Shown here: positions 45,825-57,876 of the stretch, piece after piece | How positions within the stretch are numbered: the stretch's first letter is position 1 | Layout of the letters: each line of letters starts with the position of its first letter | Source of the DNA: Lindgomyces ingoldianus | Taxonomy: Eukaryota > Ascomycota > Dothideomycetes > Pleosporales > Lindgomycetaceae | Direction of reading: 5' to 3' | Assembly: GCF_010093535.1 (NCBI RefSeq) | Contig: NW_022985180.1 | Location: forward strand, 317,748 to 381,747 | DNA: 64,000 bases | The notes under the pieces: generated by a model | Database searches by the model: none | Told to the model about the DNA's origin: nothing | What the model saw: the letters and a program-made list of their open reading frames with translations, nothing else | Position numbers and translations under genes: made by a program

Positions 45825-46319
45825 GAAAGAGGGTGTCTGGGTGCTGGGAGGCAGTCTCAGAACTCCAGCATCGGGCAGCGAGGCCGAGGCCGATGGGGTC
45901 GGGCGCGACGAGTGCAGGAGCGGGTGCGGGTGTGGTGTGTGTGGTGCTGGACCAAGAGCTAGGTCGGGCTGGCGGGGCACCCGGAGATTTGCAGAAGGCA
46001 GAGAGCCGGCAAGAGCGTCGCGCGAGAGCAGAAGAGCATCACAAGGTCGCGGATGAGCGCCTTAATGTTTGGTCCAGCGAGTCGGCGATTGAACGGTGTG
46101 ACGGGCGTTGTGATGGGTCGTGGTCTGCAGGACACGAAGCGTGGAGCGATGCGCCGAGACGGTGCCAGAGTCGCGCAAACCCCAGGAAGCCGCCCTACAC
46201 GCCCCAGCAGGTGAGCCGAGCGTGGGGATATCGAGAAAAACCGACACGGCAGATCACCACCTCATCTCCACGTCTGCACCCCGTGCGATCCTGCTCCCCC
46301 CTGTGTATGTCCATTTATA
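45825..46319. promoter_or_regulatory. Intergenic promoter region of divergent regulator and ATP12 genes
   Basis: 495 bp, GC-rich, between the ATG of the Zn2Cys6 gene (minus) and the ATG of ATP12 (plus). A tttataat just before 46320 touches the ATP12 start codon. No specific operator was recognised. Confidence 0.4.
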
Positions 46320-47473
46320 ATGGATGCAATGCGCCCGGCTCTCGTGTCGCTGCGGCTGTCTGCCCCCCGACGCAGCCCCCGCCCCCGCGCGCTGTTCCAA
46401 TGCCTTCTTCACACGTCCCCATCACGATCTGCGACGCCGCTTCCCCATCCCTCAGTCCCTGGCCCGCCACCAGACACGCCCACGCCTGCTGCAACAGACG
46501 CGCTGGACAGAGTCGCACGGAAGCGGAAACAAGCCGAGCTGTTGAAGCAGGCGCAGGAGATAAGAACGAGCCCTTCGAGGCCGGATACCATTCTCAAGAA
46601 GCGCTTCTGGAAACATGTCTCGGTGCGGGACCAACCTAGTACGCATCACCAATTGCATTAGAGGGGGGTTTGCTGCGCTGACTGCCCGCAGGTGGACTAC
46701 AGGTCTTCCTGGACAGCAGGCCCGTCCGAACCCCCAGCAAACAAGTCCTCAACCTTCCTCCCTCAAAGCACCAGCTGGCCACCGCCATTGCCCTCGAATG
46801 GGATCTCCTCGTCAGCCCCCAGCAGGCTCTCAAGACGCACTACATCCCCATGACGTCGCTCGCCGCTCGCGCTCTCGACATTGAAAAGGCGGATGCAGAG
46901 GGGAGGGCCAGTGTTCGCGACAACACTATCCGCACGCTGCTGCGGTATCTCGACAGCGACACATTGCTATGCTGGGCGCCCGAGCGAAACATACACGACG
47001 CGCCACAAGACAGAGCTTCCTTACGGCAGCTTCAAATCGAAGTCGCGCAGCCCATCATCAATTACATAACCACCTTCGTGTGGCCGGGCGTCGAGATCAA
47101 ACCGATTCTGGAGCCGGACAGCATCCTCCCAATTTCACAGCCCGACATGACGAAAGACGTGGTGCAGGGATGGCTGTCAGGGCTCCCAGCATTTGAGCTC
47201 GCGGGATTGGAACGCGCGGTGCTGGCCAGCAAGAGTCTGCTGGTCGGTGTGAGACTTATCCACGAATGGGGCGAAGCGTTTGCGCACTCACGGGAGGCCG
47301 GAGATGCGGACCGTCGCTTCGGAATTGAGGAGGCGGCGGAAGCATCAAGCTTAGAGGTGCGGTGGCAGACGGGGCAGTGGGGAGAGGTTGAAGACACACA
47401 CGATGTTGAGAAGGAGGACCTGCGGAGACAGCTCGGAAGTGTGGTGGTGCTTGTGAGCGGAGATAACTCGTAG
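46320..47473 (+). CDS. ATP12: Mitochondrial F1-ATPase assembly chaperone Atp12
   Basis: Two exons, 46320-46638 and 46692-47473, with a 53-nt phase-1 intron, give 366 residues. The N-terminus is Arg/Ser-rich without acids (RPALVSLRLSAPRRSPRPRALFQ), a mitochondrial presequence. RFWKHVSV, then GLQVFLDSRPVRTPSKQVLNLP across the junction, is the Atp12 N-domain; WDLLVSPQQALKTHYIPMTSLAARALD, LLRYLDSDTLLCW and the LERAVLASKSLLVGV helix follow in family order. Atp12 binds F1 alpha subunits in the matrix and prevents aggregation before ring assembly. Met at codon 4 is an alternative start. The C-terminus is acidic. Confidence 0.92.
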
Positions 47474-47881
47474 AAAGGGTGGGAATAATTTGTCCACGAG
47501 AAGGATTGTAAGTGGCCACAGACCCTGTACAGTGCCTACCTGTGTATGTAATCATGCAGCACATACGCAACAACAGTACGCGCTCTCTGGAGGTGAATTC
47601 ACTCATCGATGTGTGCGTGTGCTTATTGAGACACCAAAGCATGCAGTCCCGGAGCAGTGATTGGGCGGTGCTGTGGCGACCCCCTGAATCTGGACCGTGA
47701 GCTCGGAGCCCCGCCACCGGGTGTGCTCTCCAGGGCCGGCCCTATGCTGCACTTTTGAAGCTCGGCGCCGCCGCACAAGCCCACACTCCAAAGCACTCTC
47801 TCACTTCTTTGACCTTCTTATATTGGATACACCATCTCCTCTACAGCCCACATTGTTACTCCCGTTTAGCCCTTCTGGCTT
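47474..47881. other. Intergenic, 5' flank of the oxysterol-binding protein gene
   Basis: About 400 bp. The pyrimidine-rich tract 47800-47875 precedes the next start codon. No other feature. Confidence 0.45.
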
Positions 47882-50800
47882 ATGACAACGCGGCGACGGC
47901 CCGCCCAATCGCACAGCAATGGAAGGGTGAGTGGTTTCTAGATTTAAGACTTCTGTAGTATCAGCACGAGACGGCATTGCAGTGCCCGACATGTCCAGCA
48001 AAAACTGGATATCATGAGCCTGAATGCGCGTATCTAGGCATTCTTCGAGTGGCTGACCCAGTGCCACAGACACAAGCGTACCAAGTCCAACAGCGTGAAA
48101 AACCTCCTCCAGCGCGTGTCGTCAAAAAACGACGTCACCGACCTCACCGCCGAGGGCAGTGTCCCGCCCTCCAGTTCAGCCACGTCTCTCAGCTCCCAGC
48201 AGGCCCCCTCCATTGCCTCCCATCACCACCACCACCATCATCCGCATGTACATCACCGCACCGCCTCCAAGCACCGGCCGCACCTCTCTGCCACCATGTC
48301 GAATGTTGGTGCCCCGGACATGCTGTCTCCCGCCTCGCCTATCCACCAAGCGTCCCCCTCCTCCCCCACCACCAAGGGCGCTTCAATCGAGCAATCTGTA
48401 AAGCTCTTCCGCGTGTTTGAGTCGCTTCGCAATGGAGATACTGGTGCCATTTCCAAGGCAATCAGAGAGCAGTCCCCCCCCACAGACGGAGAGCAAAGCA
48501 GTTCTTCGCTGTCTTTGACCGGCGGCCGCTTAGAAGGGACATCGATACTTCACCTAGCCATACAATGCGCCGAGGTCCCCGTTATCGAGTTTGTGCTGTC
48601 CAATGCGACAGCCGGCTCCGACTCGACCATCGACATCAATGGCCGCGACAGGGACGGTAATACACCTCTGCACCTAGCAGCCACCCTCGGGCGTACCCCC
48701 GTGGTTCGCATGCTGCTCGACCGACCCGGCATCAACGATTCCATTACCAACTACCAGGGCCAGACCCCATTGGACCTGGCTCGGACCCCAGACATCTTCC
48801 AGCAGCTGCAGCTAGCACGGTCGATATTCATAGACACAAACGTCAAGAAGATACACCAGCTAGTGACAGTTGGGGACATTGCCACGCTCGAGAAGCTGTT
48901 GCAGGATCCCAGGATGAAGAGCACTCTGGATGTCAATGGCGGTGAGTTGGCGACGGACCCGATCGTGGTAGATAGCGGAGGTACATTGCTCCACGAGGCG
49001 GCAAAGCGGAGGGATGTGAAATTGATCCAGATGTTGCTATTGAATGGTGCGGACCCATTCCGCAGAGACCGGAAAGGGAAACTGCCTCAAGACTACACCA
49101 AGGATGACCGCACCCGGGCAATACTGAAGCGATCCCCTGCCGCTGCTGCTGCCCAGAGGGGCATTCAGGAGAAGACTATCTTGGCGGGGGCAGGTCCTCA
49201 GGCGGGGGCAGCATCTGGGGAAAATTCGTTTGGCCCCAAAGAGGGGCGCGAGATGAAGGGCTATCTGAAGAAGTGGACCAACTACACAAGTGGCTACAAG
49301 CTAAGATGGTTCGTTCTCGAGGACGGGGTGCTCAGCTATTACAAGCACCAAGGTACGGTCACGGAACATTGCCACCTGGGCTTACGAGACTAATTGCCTC
49401 TAGATGATGCTGGGTCGGCTTGTCGTGGTGCAATTAACATGAAAATTGCAAAGCTGTACATGGACCCCCAGGACAAACAGCGCTTCGAGATTCAAGGCAA
49501 ATCTTCGGTGAAATACCATCTAAAAGCCAATCACCAAGTGGAAGCTAAGCGGTGGTATTGGGCGCTGAACAATGCTATCCAGTGGAGTAAAGACGAAGCG
49601 CGGGAAGAAGAGAAACGACACAATCGGGACCAAGAGGCGCTGAAGCTGGCAAAAATTGAGCAGATTACGCGACCATCGAAGGAAGGCGATTCGCTGAGCA
49701 TCACAAGTTCAAGATTGACGAATGCGAAAAATCTTGCCCCATGTAGGTCTCTGTCCGTTGAGTGAGTGAAATCGTATCTCACAACCAACAGCAACATCGC
49801 TCGGCGTTCCATTGTCAGGCCAAGACACCACCTCCCGCACAGGAGCCAGCACCGCAGAAGAGCCCGATCCTAGCATTTATGAGCCCAGCGTAGGCGGGAA
49901 TGAGCTTGGAAAGATGGTCAGCAATATGGGAACTGCAACGATTGAAGGCGACATGGATGATGATGAAGATTACGGCGATGATGGGAGTAGCCATGATATT
50001 CGACCTAACAACAAGGACGCCTTCAACATCACAGCGCAGTCTGCAAAATTGCAACTCGACCTTCTCGGTCAAGTCTCTACAGCTTTGCAGGCTGAAAAAA
50101 GCAAGCACCCGACAATGCAAATATCTGATTCGCTTGTCGTTCAAGCTTTGTCGTCTTATGAGGCAGCTGTTGGGAATCTTAAAGGCCTCGTTGGCGACTT
50201 GCTCCGAATATCAAGGGACCGCGATGCGTACTGGCAGTACCGTCTAGATCGCGAAGCGAACGTCCGCCGCATGTGGGAGGAGAGTATGGCAAAGGTCGCT
50301 AAGGAACAAGAAGAGCTTGAGAACAGAATCGGCGAGTCGGAACTCAAGAGAAGGAAGACAAAACGAGCGCTTCGTGAAGCTTTAGAGGAGTTTGAAATGA
50401 ACGAGCACGTACCTAGCGAAGACGAATTCACCGAAGCAGAAGAGTCAACGCACCTAGAACCAGAGCCCAAGGCTTTGAGACCGAAAGCCAGTTTCAGTTC
50501 CCAGGCTCTGCGGCGCAAGTCAACGTTTGCAAACATTAAAGCTGATATGTCGGAATCGGAATCGGAGGATGACGAAGAATTCTTTGACGCCGTCGGAGCT
50601 GGCGAGGTTGAAGTTGTCGAGATGCCAATCACCAGTCCGGGCCTTGAGGCTGTGGAGATGGCTCCGTCGGTCGAGGATTTGTTTGAGGGGAGGTCTGCTG
50701 AAATTGCTACTGGTTTCAGGGGTTACGAGGATGGCCCACGACAGAAGCTTGCTATGGATGCGGATAACAGACCAAGGATTTCACTTTGGGTGAGTTAGAT

Positions 50801-52108
50801 AGTGCCGGAGGTGTTTTGAAGCTAACGTTTGATTTAGGGCATCCTCAAATCCATGATTGGCAAAGACATGACTAAGATGACTCTTCCCGTCTCTTTCAAC
50901 GAACCTACTTCGCTCCTCCAGCGCGTCGCCGAAGATATGGAATATACGGACCTCCTAGATACTGCTGCAGAACGTATGGATTCAACAGAGCGGTTGCTCT
51001 ACGTTGCCGCGTTCGCCGCATCCGAATACGCATCTACGATTGGACGTGTGGCTAAGCCTTTCAACCCTCTCCTTGGTGAAACATATGAGTATGCAAGGCC
51101 GGATAAGGGATATCGCTTCTTCATTGAGCAAGTTAGTCACCATCCTCCGATCGGTGCTGCGTTTGCCGAATCGAAGAAATGGGATTACTATGTGAGTCAC
51201 CCCCCGACCATTTTCGCATCTATTTGGATACACGGTCCAATAAACCGCCGAATCGTAACATTTTTGCTAACGTAACGTAGGGCGAATCGAATGTCAATTC
51301 CAAGTTCTACGGCAAATCATTCGACATCAACCCATTAGGAACATGGTTCCTTCGCCTCCGACCAACCTCGACCGGCGGCAAAGAGGAGCTGTATACCTGG
51401 AAAAAAGTCACCTCCTCTGTCATCGGCATCATCACGGGCAACCCCACTGTCGACAACTACGGACTCATGGAAATCACAAACTGGACTACGGGCGAAAAAT
51501 GTCAACTCAATTTTAAGCCCCGCGGCTGGAAAGCATCATCAGCCTACCAAGTTATCGGTAAAGTCCTCGACGCCTCAGGCCGAGTCCGCTGGTCCGTTGG
51601 CGGCCGCTGGAATGACAAAATCTACGCAAGGCTCACACCGGGTTTTGAGGATGCTGAGATTGATAAAGGCGGGTCGATCTCCTTACACATCAACAGTAGA
51701 CACGAGGAGAATAAAGCTTTCCTCGTCTGGCAATGCCACGAACGCCCTACCGGCATCCCATTCAACCTCACTCCCTTCGTCGTCACGCTCAATGCCCTTC
51801 CAGACGCGCTCCGCTCGGTCGTCGCGCCGACGGATACACGCCTCCGCCCGGATCAGCGCGCGATGGAGGACGGAGAGTATGATTTCGCGGCGACGGAGAA
51901 GAATCGGGTTGAGGAGAAACAGCGGAAGAAGAGGAGGGAGAGGGAGGCGATAGGTGAGCAGTTTATTCCGAGATGGTTTTCTAAGGGGAAATGTGAGGTT
52001 ACGGGAGAGGAGTATTGGGTATTTAATCATGAGTATTGGAAGGCAAGACATGAGGTTGCGGTTAAGGAGGCCGAATGGGGGGATAAGGGGCTGGAGGATA
52101 TCTTTTGA
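47882..52108 (+). CDS. Oxysterol-binding protein with ankyrin repeats, PH domain, FFAT-like motif and ORD (Osh1/Osh2 type)
   Basis: Proposed exons: 47882-47926, 48038-49352, 49404-49742, 49792-50789, 50838-51191, 51281-52108; 1292 residues with all phases closing. The first exon (MTTRRRPAQ...) is chosen because it splices in phase 0 to [16 protein letters not shown], but it is the least certain part. Ankyrin repeats are visible at [38 protein letters not shown] and [19 protein letters not shown]. The PH domain starts [22 protein letters not shown]. An [10 protein letters not shown] stretch near residue 828, after an acidic run, looks like a FFAT motif for VAP/ER binding. The ORD has the OSBP signature EQVSHHPP near residue 1000. 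It should exchange sterol and phosphoinositide at ER contact sites. A His-rich tract lies near 48219-48260. Confidence 0.92.
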
Positions 52109-53838
52109 TCGTTGAAGTAATCAATGTTCGGGTTTGAGGTTAGGATAGCCTCGTATATATGCATTTACGTTGTAATGTGTTCAGGTTTTATACACTTATT
52201 GTTTGGACGGTTATGCGATTGTTTTTCCTGCAGTGGACTGCGAGTGGACTGCGATCTTATTTCGGAAATGCACCAGATGAAGTTGAGCAGGTTGAGAATA
52301 ATGAGGGCGAAGGCGAATAGTGTGGTCGTGGTTGACATAAATATCGCCAGTGGTGTTCACGTCAAGGTTTGGATCATTGAATTGCCGTTAGGTTTACTCC
52401 CCACCCCACCTTGATTTTTAGCAACAATAGGATGGTGGGACGACGAAATATAAAACGCTCTAATATTACAAAACCATATAGCCTAATCAAAGCTTTAAAA
52501 TGGGTGCGATATTTTACCAATTCATCACCATTTGACACTATCAAAGCTCTCCTAACCCCCTACATGATCCATCAAGTCGTTCGTACGTTCAGTCGAACCA
52601 CCTCAACAACAACACCGAAAGCTCTATAACAACACCGCCTTTTAGAATCAAAATTACATATACAAAGAGGAGCAGCAAGTGTAAACGCTTTTGTATCAAG
52701 ATTCTAAAAAATCTGTTTGCGTTGGAGGTGGTTTGATTCGTGCGTTACATTCTGTGTGCGAACGTAGGTTGTACGGATTTGTGTGTGATATCATTGAGAA
52801 TTTTTTATAGCGAAGATGGTATGTAGATGATGCTGCTATGTCATCGTGGCAAAGATGTTGGGTGTGGATATTGATTTGGTCTGGTTTTGGTGTGTTCTAT
52901 TGCAGTGTGATGTATATTACTAGTCGGAGGTTTGATATCACTTTGGTCGAGTTAGTGCGGATGTTTCATTCAATGTGCCGGAGTCGTGGAGTTGAAGGTG
53001 CTTCTTGATGAGTAGGCCCCTACGCCACGTTGCGTTTGAATTCATGCTAAGTTCTAAGGGGGTCGGTGGAGTTCCCTTGCTCTGTGGTGGTGACGATGTT
53101 GTTGGTCATATGGAGTACGACGGCTAGGAATGCGATCGAAAGGACTGCAGGAAGCGTTATGATATCCTCGATGAAATAGCATATCCCGGAAGTAGGTCTA
53201 GCGTGGAGTATAGCTACCAGCTGCCGTGCATAGACTCAATGAGGCTGAGGTGGCTGTTTATATATTCCTGCCACCGTGGCCAACACAACACTTTCTTAGA
53301 ATAGGCAGAGGGCCTTATTAGGGGTTTGCAAATAGATCCTTCAAGATGGTTGCTTACCAGGTCAACTAATTCCCCCTTTTGGAAATCTCGCTCGTTGTTT
53401 TGCTTATACTTCCCTCGTTTAACATGGTAGTTAATCCATCCAACAGAAGTCAGATCCTCAGCGTAGGATCTCGGGGCTAACGTGATGATGAACGAGGCAG
53501 CGGATCCGTGCGGAATTGTGAGAATATGCAGGATCCTAAGGCCACCTATCCGGATAATGAAACTCAAATACCAACTCCGCTGAGGCATGTGTATGCAGGA
53601 ATGGGGTTTGGAATGGGTGCAGTAAACCCAAGATTTTGGTGGAGGGTATCCCTACTTGTCTTTTTCTCTCCCGAACCAATTACATATCCAGGTTTGCCTG
53701 TCACTATCAGTATCATCGTTGACGGCTACGAACGCCTCTTAAAAGCTTACCCCACTTTCTCGAGCCTTGAAGATTCCCCCTCGACATCTCGGAACGCACA
53801 CTTTCGTGGTCAAAGTCGATTGCATATGCTGTTCTCTC
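52109..53838. other. 1.7-kb intergenic region, no gene supported
   Basis: AT-leaning 3' flank. The minus frame 53214-53588 and the plus frame 53508-53846 have no recognised domain. Sequence immediately upstream of 53839 may contain a lost first part of the UstYa-like relic. Confidence 0.45.
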
Positions 53839-54276
53839 ATGGGTAAAGTAGAACTGTTTTTTCTATCTGTATCGATCCTGTACTTCCTAGGTTCCATAAC
53901 GTTCCTACTTGTTACCCTCATTCTGGAGAGCGTTTTTAAAGATGATTCGATATACCAAGGCGAACTACCTAAGCTGGACAGAGCGTGGGAGGATTTGAAA
54001 GTACGTCTACCAACCTCTGCTACTCAATTCGCAATCTCTTTCTTTCTCTCTCCCTCCCTTTCTCCAAGTCCAAAGTCTAAGCTTTCTCTAACGTATGACT
54101 GCGGTTGAATGACATCCTGTATGCAAATAGAGATGGCCGAAGCAGGCGCTACTAGACCCCTAAACAGGACATCCAAGACTCCAGGCGATGAAGACTACTA
54201 CATCGTCGAGCGCGATGTTTTCTACCAATTGCATGGCTTGAATCTTCGCACTAACGTAGCAAAAGAGAACAAATAA
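53839..54276 (+). pseudogene. UstYa-like (DUF3328) oxidase relic, truncated
   Basis: The first piece (53839-54000) reads a membrane helix (FFLSVSILYFLGSITFLLVTLI) and then DDSIYQGELPKLDRAWEDLK, the juxtamembrane pattern of UstYa-family proteins (xYxGxPxPELDxAWxxL). After a likely intron (gtacgt...caaatag) 54131-54276 reads EMAEAGATRPLNRTS and DEDYYIVERDVFYQLHGLNLR, matching the region around the first catalytic HxxHC box; here it is YQLHG, so one His and the Cys are lost. A stop follows within nine codons, so the second HxxHC box is absent. The two pieces do not join in phase at the obvious splice sites. UstYa proteins oxidatively cyclise fungal ribosomal peptides; this copy cannot. No partner precursor gene was seen nearby. 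Confidence 0.6.
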
Positions 54277-54295
54277 AAATGCAAGAGAGCAAAAA

Positions 54296-54379
54296 CGAAG
54301 CCCATGGGGCTCGAACCCACAACCTTTGGTGAACAGGCGAAGACCGAAAACCAACGCGCTACCATTGCGCCAAGGCTCC
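54296..54379 (-). tRNA. tRNA-Arg(UCG) with a 12-nt intron
   Basis: 84 nt on minus. The acceptor stem pairs GGAGCCT with GGGCTTC (two G-U pairs) plus discriminator G. The D stem is GCGC/GCGC around AATGGTA, the anticodon stem TTGGT/ACCAA, and the T arm GTGGG-TTCGAGC-CCCAT. The 19-nt anticodon loop is TT-TCG-G followed by 12 extra nt and C, so the anticodon is UCG (Arg, CGA) with a canonical intron after position 37; the mature tRNA is 72 nt. A- and B-box sequences (GGCGCAATGG and GGTTCGAGCC) are good. It starts 20 bp after the UstYa-like relic. Confidence 0.9.
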
Positions 54380-55539
54380 AATGATAACTATTTTCTTAAA
54401 TTAGGTTTTATATATACAAATTAGATAGTGACAACAATATGACGTTAAACAAACTAGAAATGCTAAGAGGCTGTTATGTTGAGAGATTACAAGCGCCGGA
54501 AGGACGTGTGGCGTAGTGGGTCTAGGTTTGAAGTGTGCGGGGCTATGATTATCGTCTAGTTCCTGTAATTGGGAGCCTTCCGTGCCAACAAAGCCTGGGT
54601 TACTAAAGCCACACAAAACGGCAACGGCGGACTATCATGCACATTCAGGTGTTATAGCATCACCAGCATAGTGGAGTGACATGGTACTTTAAATGTATTG
54701 TGCCCAACACTATAATCAAGTATACCAACCCATCTCGCCCATATATTGCTCCTCACCTCCCTCTTGCTTCTCCTTCTTTCCTCTCCCATTTCCATCTCCA
54801 CGTGCCTACCCTCAATAACCCCGTCCGGCAAATCTACCAGACCCCTCGTTAAGTAATCCAAACGCATTACGCATAGTAATGGCCTCTCAAATCATAAATT
54901 TTTTTTGTCAAACACACCTATCATAAAGGCATTCTATTCAAAAGAGCGTCAAGAAAAAGAAATACAAACCAAAGGGGCGTGAGCTCGTCAGCATTACGTG
55001 TCATCTCTTCCACGTCCTCACCTGCACACACGCATACATAAACGAAAGACAAAAACATTAAGAGCCATCTATCCCGCCCACCAGCCAAACTCCTGAGCCA
55101 GCGGGAATTGTAAACGGATGGCGGGGAGGGGGGAAGGTTATTAAGGGTTGGGCAGGTGCGTATCGGGGAAGTGGAGAGTGCATTAGGCTGATTAACATTG
55201 GTCGAGCTCGAGGCCGAAGGTAAGGACTGTTGTGAAAGTGTGGGAAAGAAAACCGATGAGGGTGTATGCAGAGTGTATCGATGCTTGCTACGCTGCAAAA
55301 CAAAAATTTCAGTCAACGCTAGACTAAAAGCAGGCAAAACGCCGGGATATCCAAAGGGGAAATGCTGGGATACGATGTTGGGTATGCTGAAGAGGAAGCA
55401 ATACTTCAATCGGTCTCGGGTATCCTAGAATATCGATGTTGTATGAGATCGATGAGTGGGCGGTTTATATAACAGGGCGGGGTATCGTGTCGTTCGCATG
55501 GCCTGATAATAGGGTCTCGCAGGAGGTGAAGACTACGTC
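54380..55539. other. Intergenic between tRNA and PHD-finger gene
   Basis: No domain-bearing frame. The minus frame 54921-55409 is long but low-complexity, without a family match, and probably chance within 3' flank. Confidence 0.45.
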
Positions 55540-57876
55540 TTAGCGCCGAAATACCGATTTATGGGTGAGCGGCGAGTCGAACGGTGGCATTGGTCCACGT
55601 ATTCTCCCACCTCTAGCAATAGGAGTTTGTCCCGTACAGAAGACGCACACATAAACAGGAGGAAGATTGTGGGTATTGAGTCCAACGCAAGCCATGTGGA
55701 GCCATTTCGTGCATGATTCACATTGTACCATTGCCCGACCGTCATCCGCAGAGTTGCAGACGCAGCGTGTAGTCTCGCTCGAAAGACTACTTCGGTCGGT
55801 AGATGGTGTGGTGAGACTGGCGTCGGTGTTTGTTGCCGGAGATCCGTTGAATGAGTTGCTATAGGGGTCGTATAGGCTGTGTGGACTTGTGTTTTGATGC
55901 GCCATGTCGGCAGATGCTTGTGCCCAGCGTTGGTTGTGAGCCTGGAGGGTATTCTGAGAGGAGCGTTCTGCAGGAAGTTAGCTAGTGGAAGAAAAGAAAC
56001 GTAAAACCATACCAAACCGCTTCTGTCGACCCTCGACTACCTTCTTCAGAGCTCCAAGAGCATCTCCGGCCGAATCAGACATCTTCTGGTCTTCATTTTC
56101 TTTGACATCGCTAAAAGGGGTAGGAAAGTCCATCATGCTGTACCTCCGGAAGGGGTTGTCTTGCCCCTTCTTCACAGGACGTAGTGTCTCAAACGAGGAC
56201 TTCTCAAAGACTCCCGAAGAGGGCCTCGGCATCTTAAAGGAATTAGAACGATCGAGGCCATCACTGTCTGTCCGAGCGTGCTTTGACGTCCGGCGTTGTG
56301 GGATGTTGAAAGACGCGTTTCGACTCAGAGTGACTGGCTCATCTGGCTCCGACTCGCTGTCGTCGTCAATCCAAAGACCGGGATATTGGCGCCTTAAATC
56401 CTTCTGCGAGCCCCCACGAGTATCCCTCTGCTTATCATGGTCCTCAGCAGGAACAGTCTCTGTGCGTGCCCGACCGTCTTCGTCAATGACAAGCCGAGTC
56501 CTTGGTCGTCGAATCTCTGGTATGGACGTGAGGGAACCGCCACTCTGCCTCTTCAAAGGAGACGAGCGTCGAGGGATGTGAAAGCCTAGTACAGATCCTG
56601 ACGATTTTGATTCCATAGATGATGGCCTACTCTTTCTGAAGCCACTGTCGGTGTTGCTACGCTGCAACCCTGGTCTAGGGTTTTCAAAGGAAGCAGTGGA
56701 CGAGTTAGTATTTGTCCGTGAGTGCTGGCTCTTTACTATTTTGGCCGACTCCCTTTCCCGAAGCGATTCCCGAACCTGTGTTTCATAAGGCTGTCTCCCT
56801 TCATGATTTACGTTCATCGGCTGTGTCGGGTTGCTAAACGAAGAAGCTGGTCCCGGACTAGAGAAGCTGAACAACATGCTAGGATCAACGCCCCCAGAAG
56901 TGGAAATGAAAGAGTTGGGCCGCGAATGTGAACTCTCAGTGGGACCTGGATTGTTCGCTGCAAATGAGGGAACAGGACCAGGAGAAGACATGCCATGCAG
57001 AGCTTGAAAAGCCTGAGGATCCATTTGGTTAGCTGGAGTATGGAATGTCTGCCAATTTAGAGTGCCGTCGATCTTGTGTGGGGTTGGACCAAAGGGATCT
57101 GATGAGATGGGCATGTCTACATCCATGCCACTTCCATCACTCGGCTGATCCCAGAACAAGCGCGAGTGAGGAAGAGCAGGCGCCGACATCGGCCCTGTGC
57201 TTGGAAATTGCACCATATCGGGCGAGAACTGGAGAGCTGGAAAGCCGAATGGTGTTTGATTGAAGAGTCCATCAGGTGCTTGCACTTGGCCCGATGTCCG
57301 TGAGGTCACGGTAGCAGGTGTGGCAAATTCATTCCCTATACTCTGATGTTGACCCCTCCGTGAAGTTGCGTCTCTCGTAGGAGGCGGCGTCTGCATTTGC
57401 GATGTGTCCATGCTAGCAGGATGAAGCCGTGAAGATGAAGTTTCCCGTAGCGTATATTCAGGTTTCTTCACCGACAACGGCCCTGGTGAAGACGACAACC
57501 TTCGAGAAGGGTCGACGGGAGGCAGAGGAAGATTGTTCGGCCTGAAGTGGTTGACATGAAATTCGGGATCTTCGGGGGTCCGAATGCTCTGACTATATGA
57601 GCTGGATGGCCGGTCTATGGGAGTCGAAATTGTAAATGATGGGGTTTGTGCGGGTGTCTGGTGCCCATTGACCCGAGGGGTAGACCAAGCGTCGAGAAAA
57701 TGCGACTGAGGAACAGGCTCAGCCTTGGGCGTTCTAAATGTCGAGTCCGGAAAGGTCACGGACTTGGGGGTGGAAGAAGGACTTGGAAGGTGCCAATCCG
57801 TTGATCTGACGAAACACCTCACACGTTAGCCTTGAAACAATTGGGGGATTCACTAATACGAGAGTGAGAGGGGCAT
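55540..57876 (-). CDS. PHD-finger protein with long disordered N-terminus
   Basis: Three exons on minus: 57876-57860, 57805-56013, 55967-55540. Introns of 54 and 45 nt close in frame to give 745 residues. The first exon codes only MPLSLS; it joins STDWHLPSPSSTPKSVTF in phase 2. Residues 1-660 are Ser/Pro/Thr-rich with no fold visible apart from short basic patches. A C-terminal PHD finger spans about 670-715: CVCN (Cys672, Cys674), QCESC, WLHMAC and VCVFC supply the C4HC3 zinc ligands, with the expected W before the His. PHD fingers usually read histone H3 tails, so a nuclear chromatin role is likely. A short tail (GGRIRGPMPPFD...) follows. No specific ortholog is recognised. Confidence 0.88.

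Noticed and set aside
45825..45980. Upstream extension of the Zn2Cys6 protein by 52 residues
   Set aside because: The open frame continues but contains no ATG before its stop; a GTG start is not expected in a nuclear fungal gene.
53508..53846. 112-codon frame as the true N-terminus of the UstYa-like relic
   Set aside because: It ends before the membrane helix in a different phase and has no typical UstYa N-terminal pattern; kept only as possible lost sequence.
54921..55409. 162-codon minus-strand frame
   Set aside because: Low-complexity, Ser/Pro/Phe-rich, no domain, lies in the 3' flank of the PHD-finger gene.
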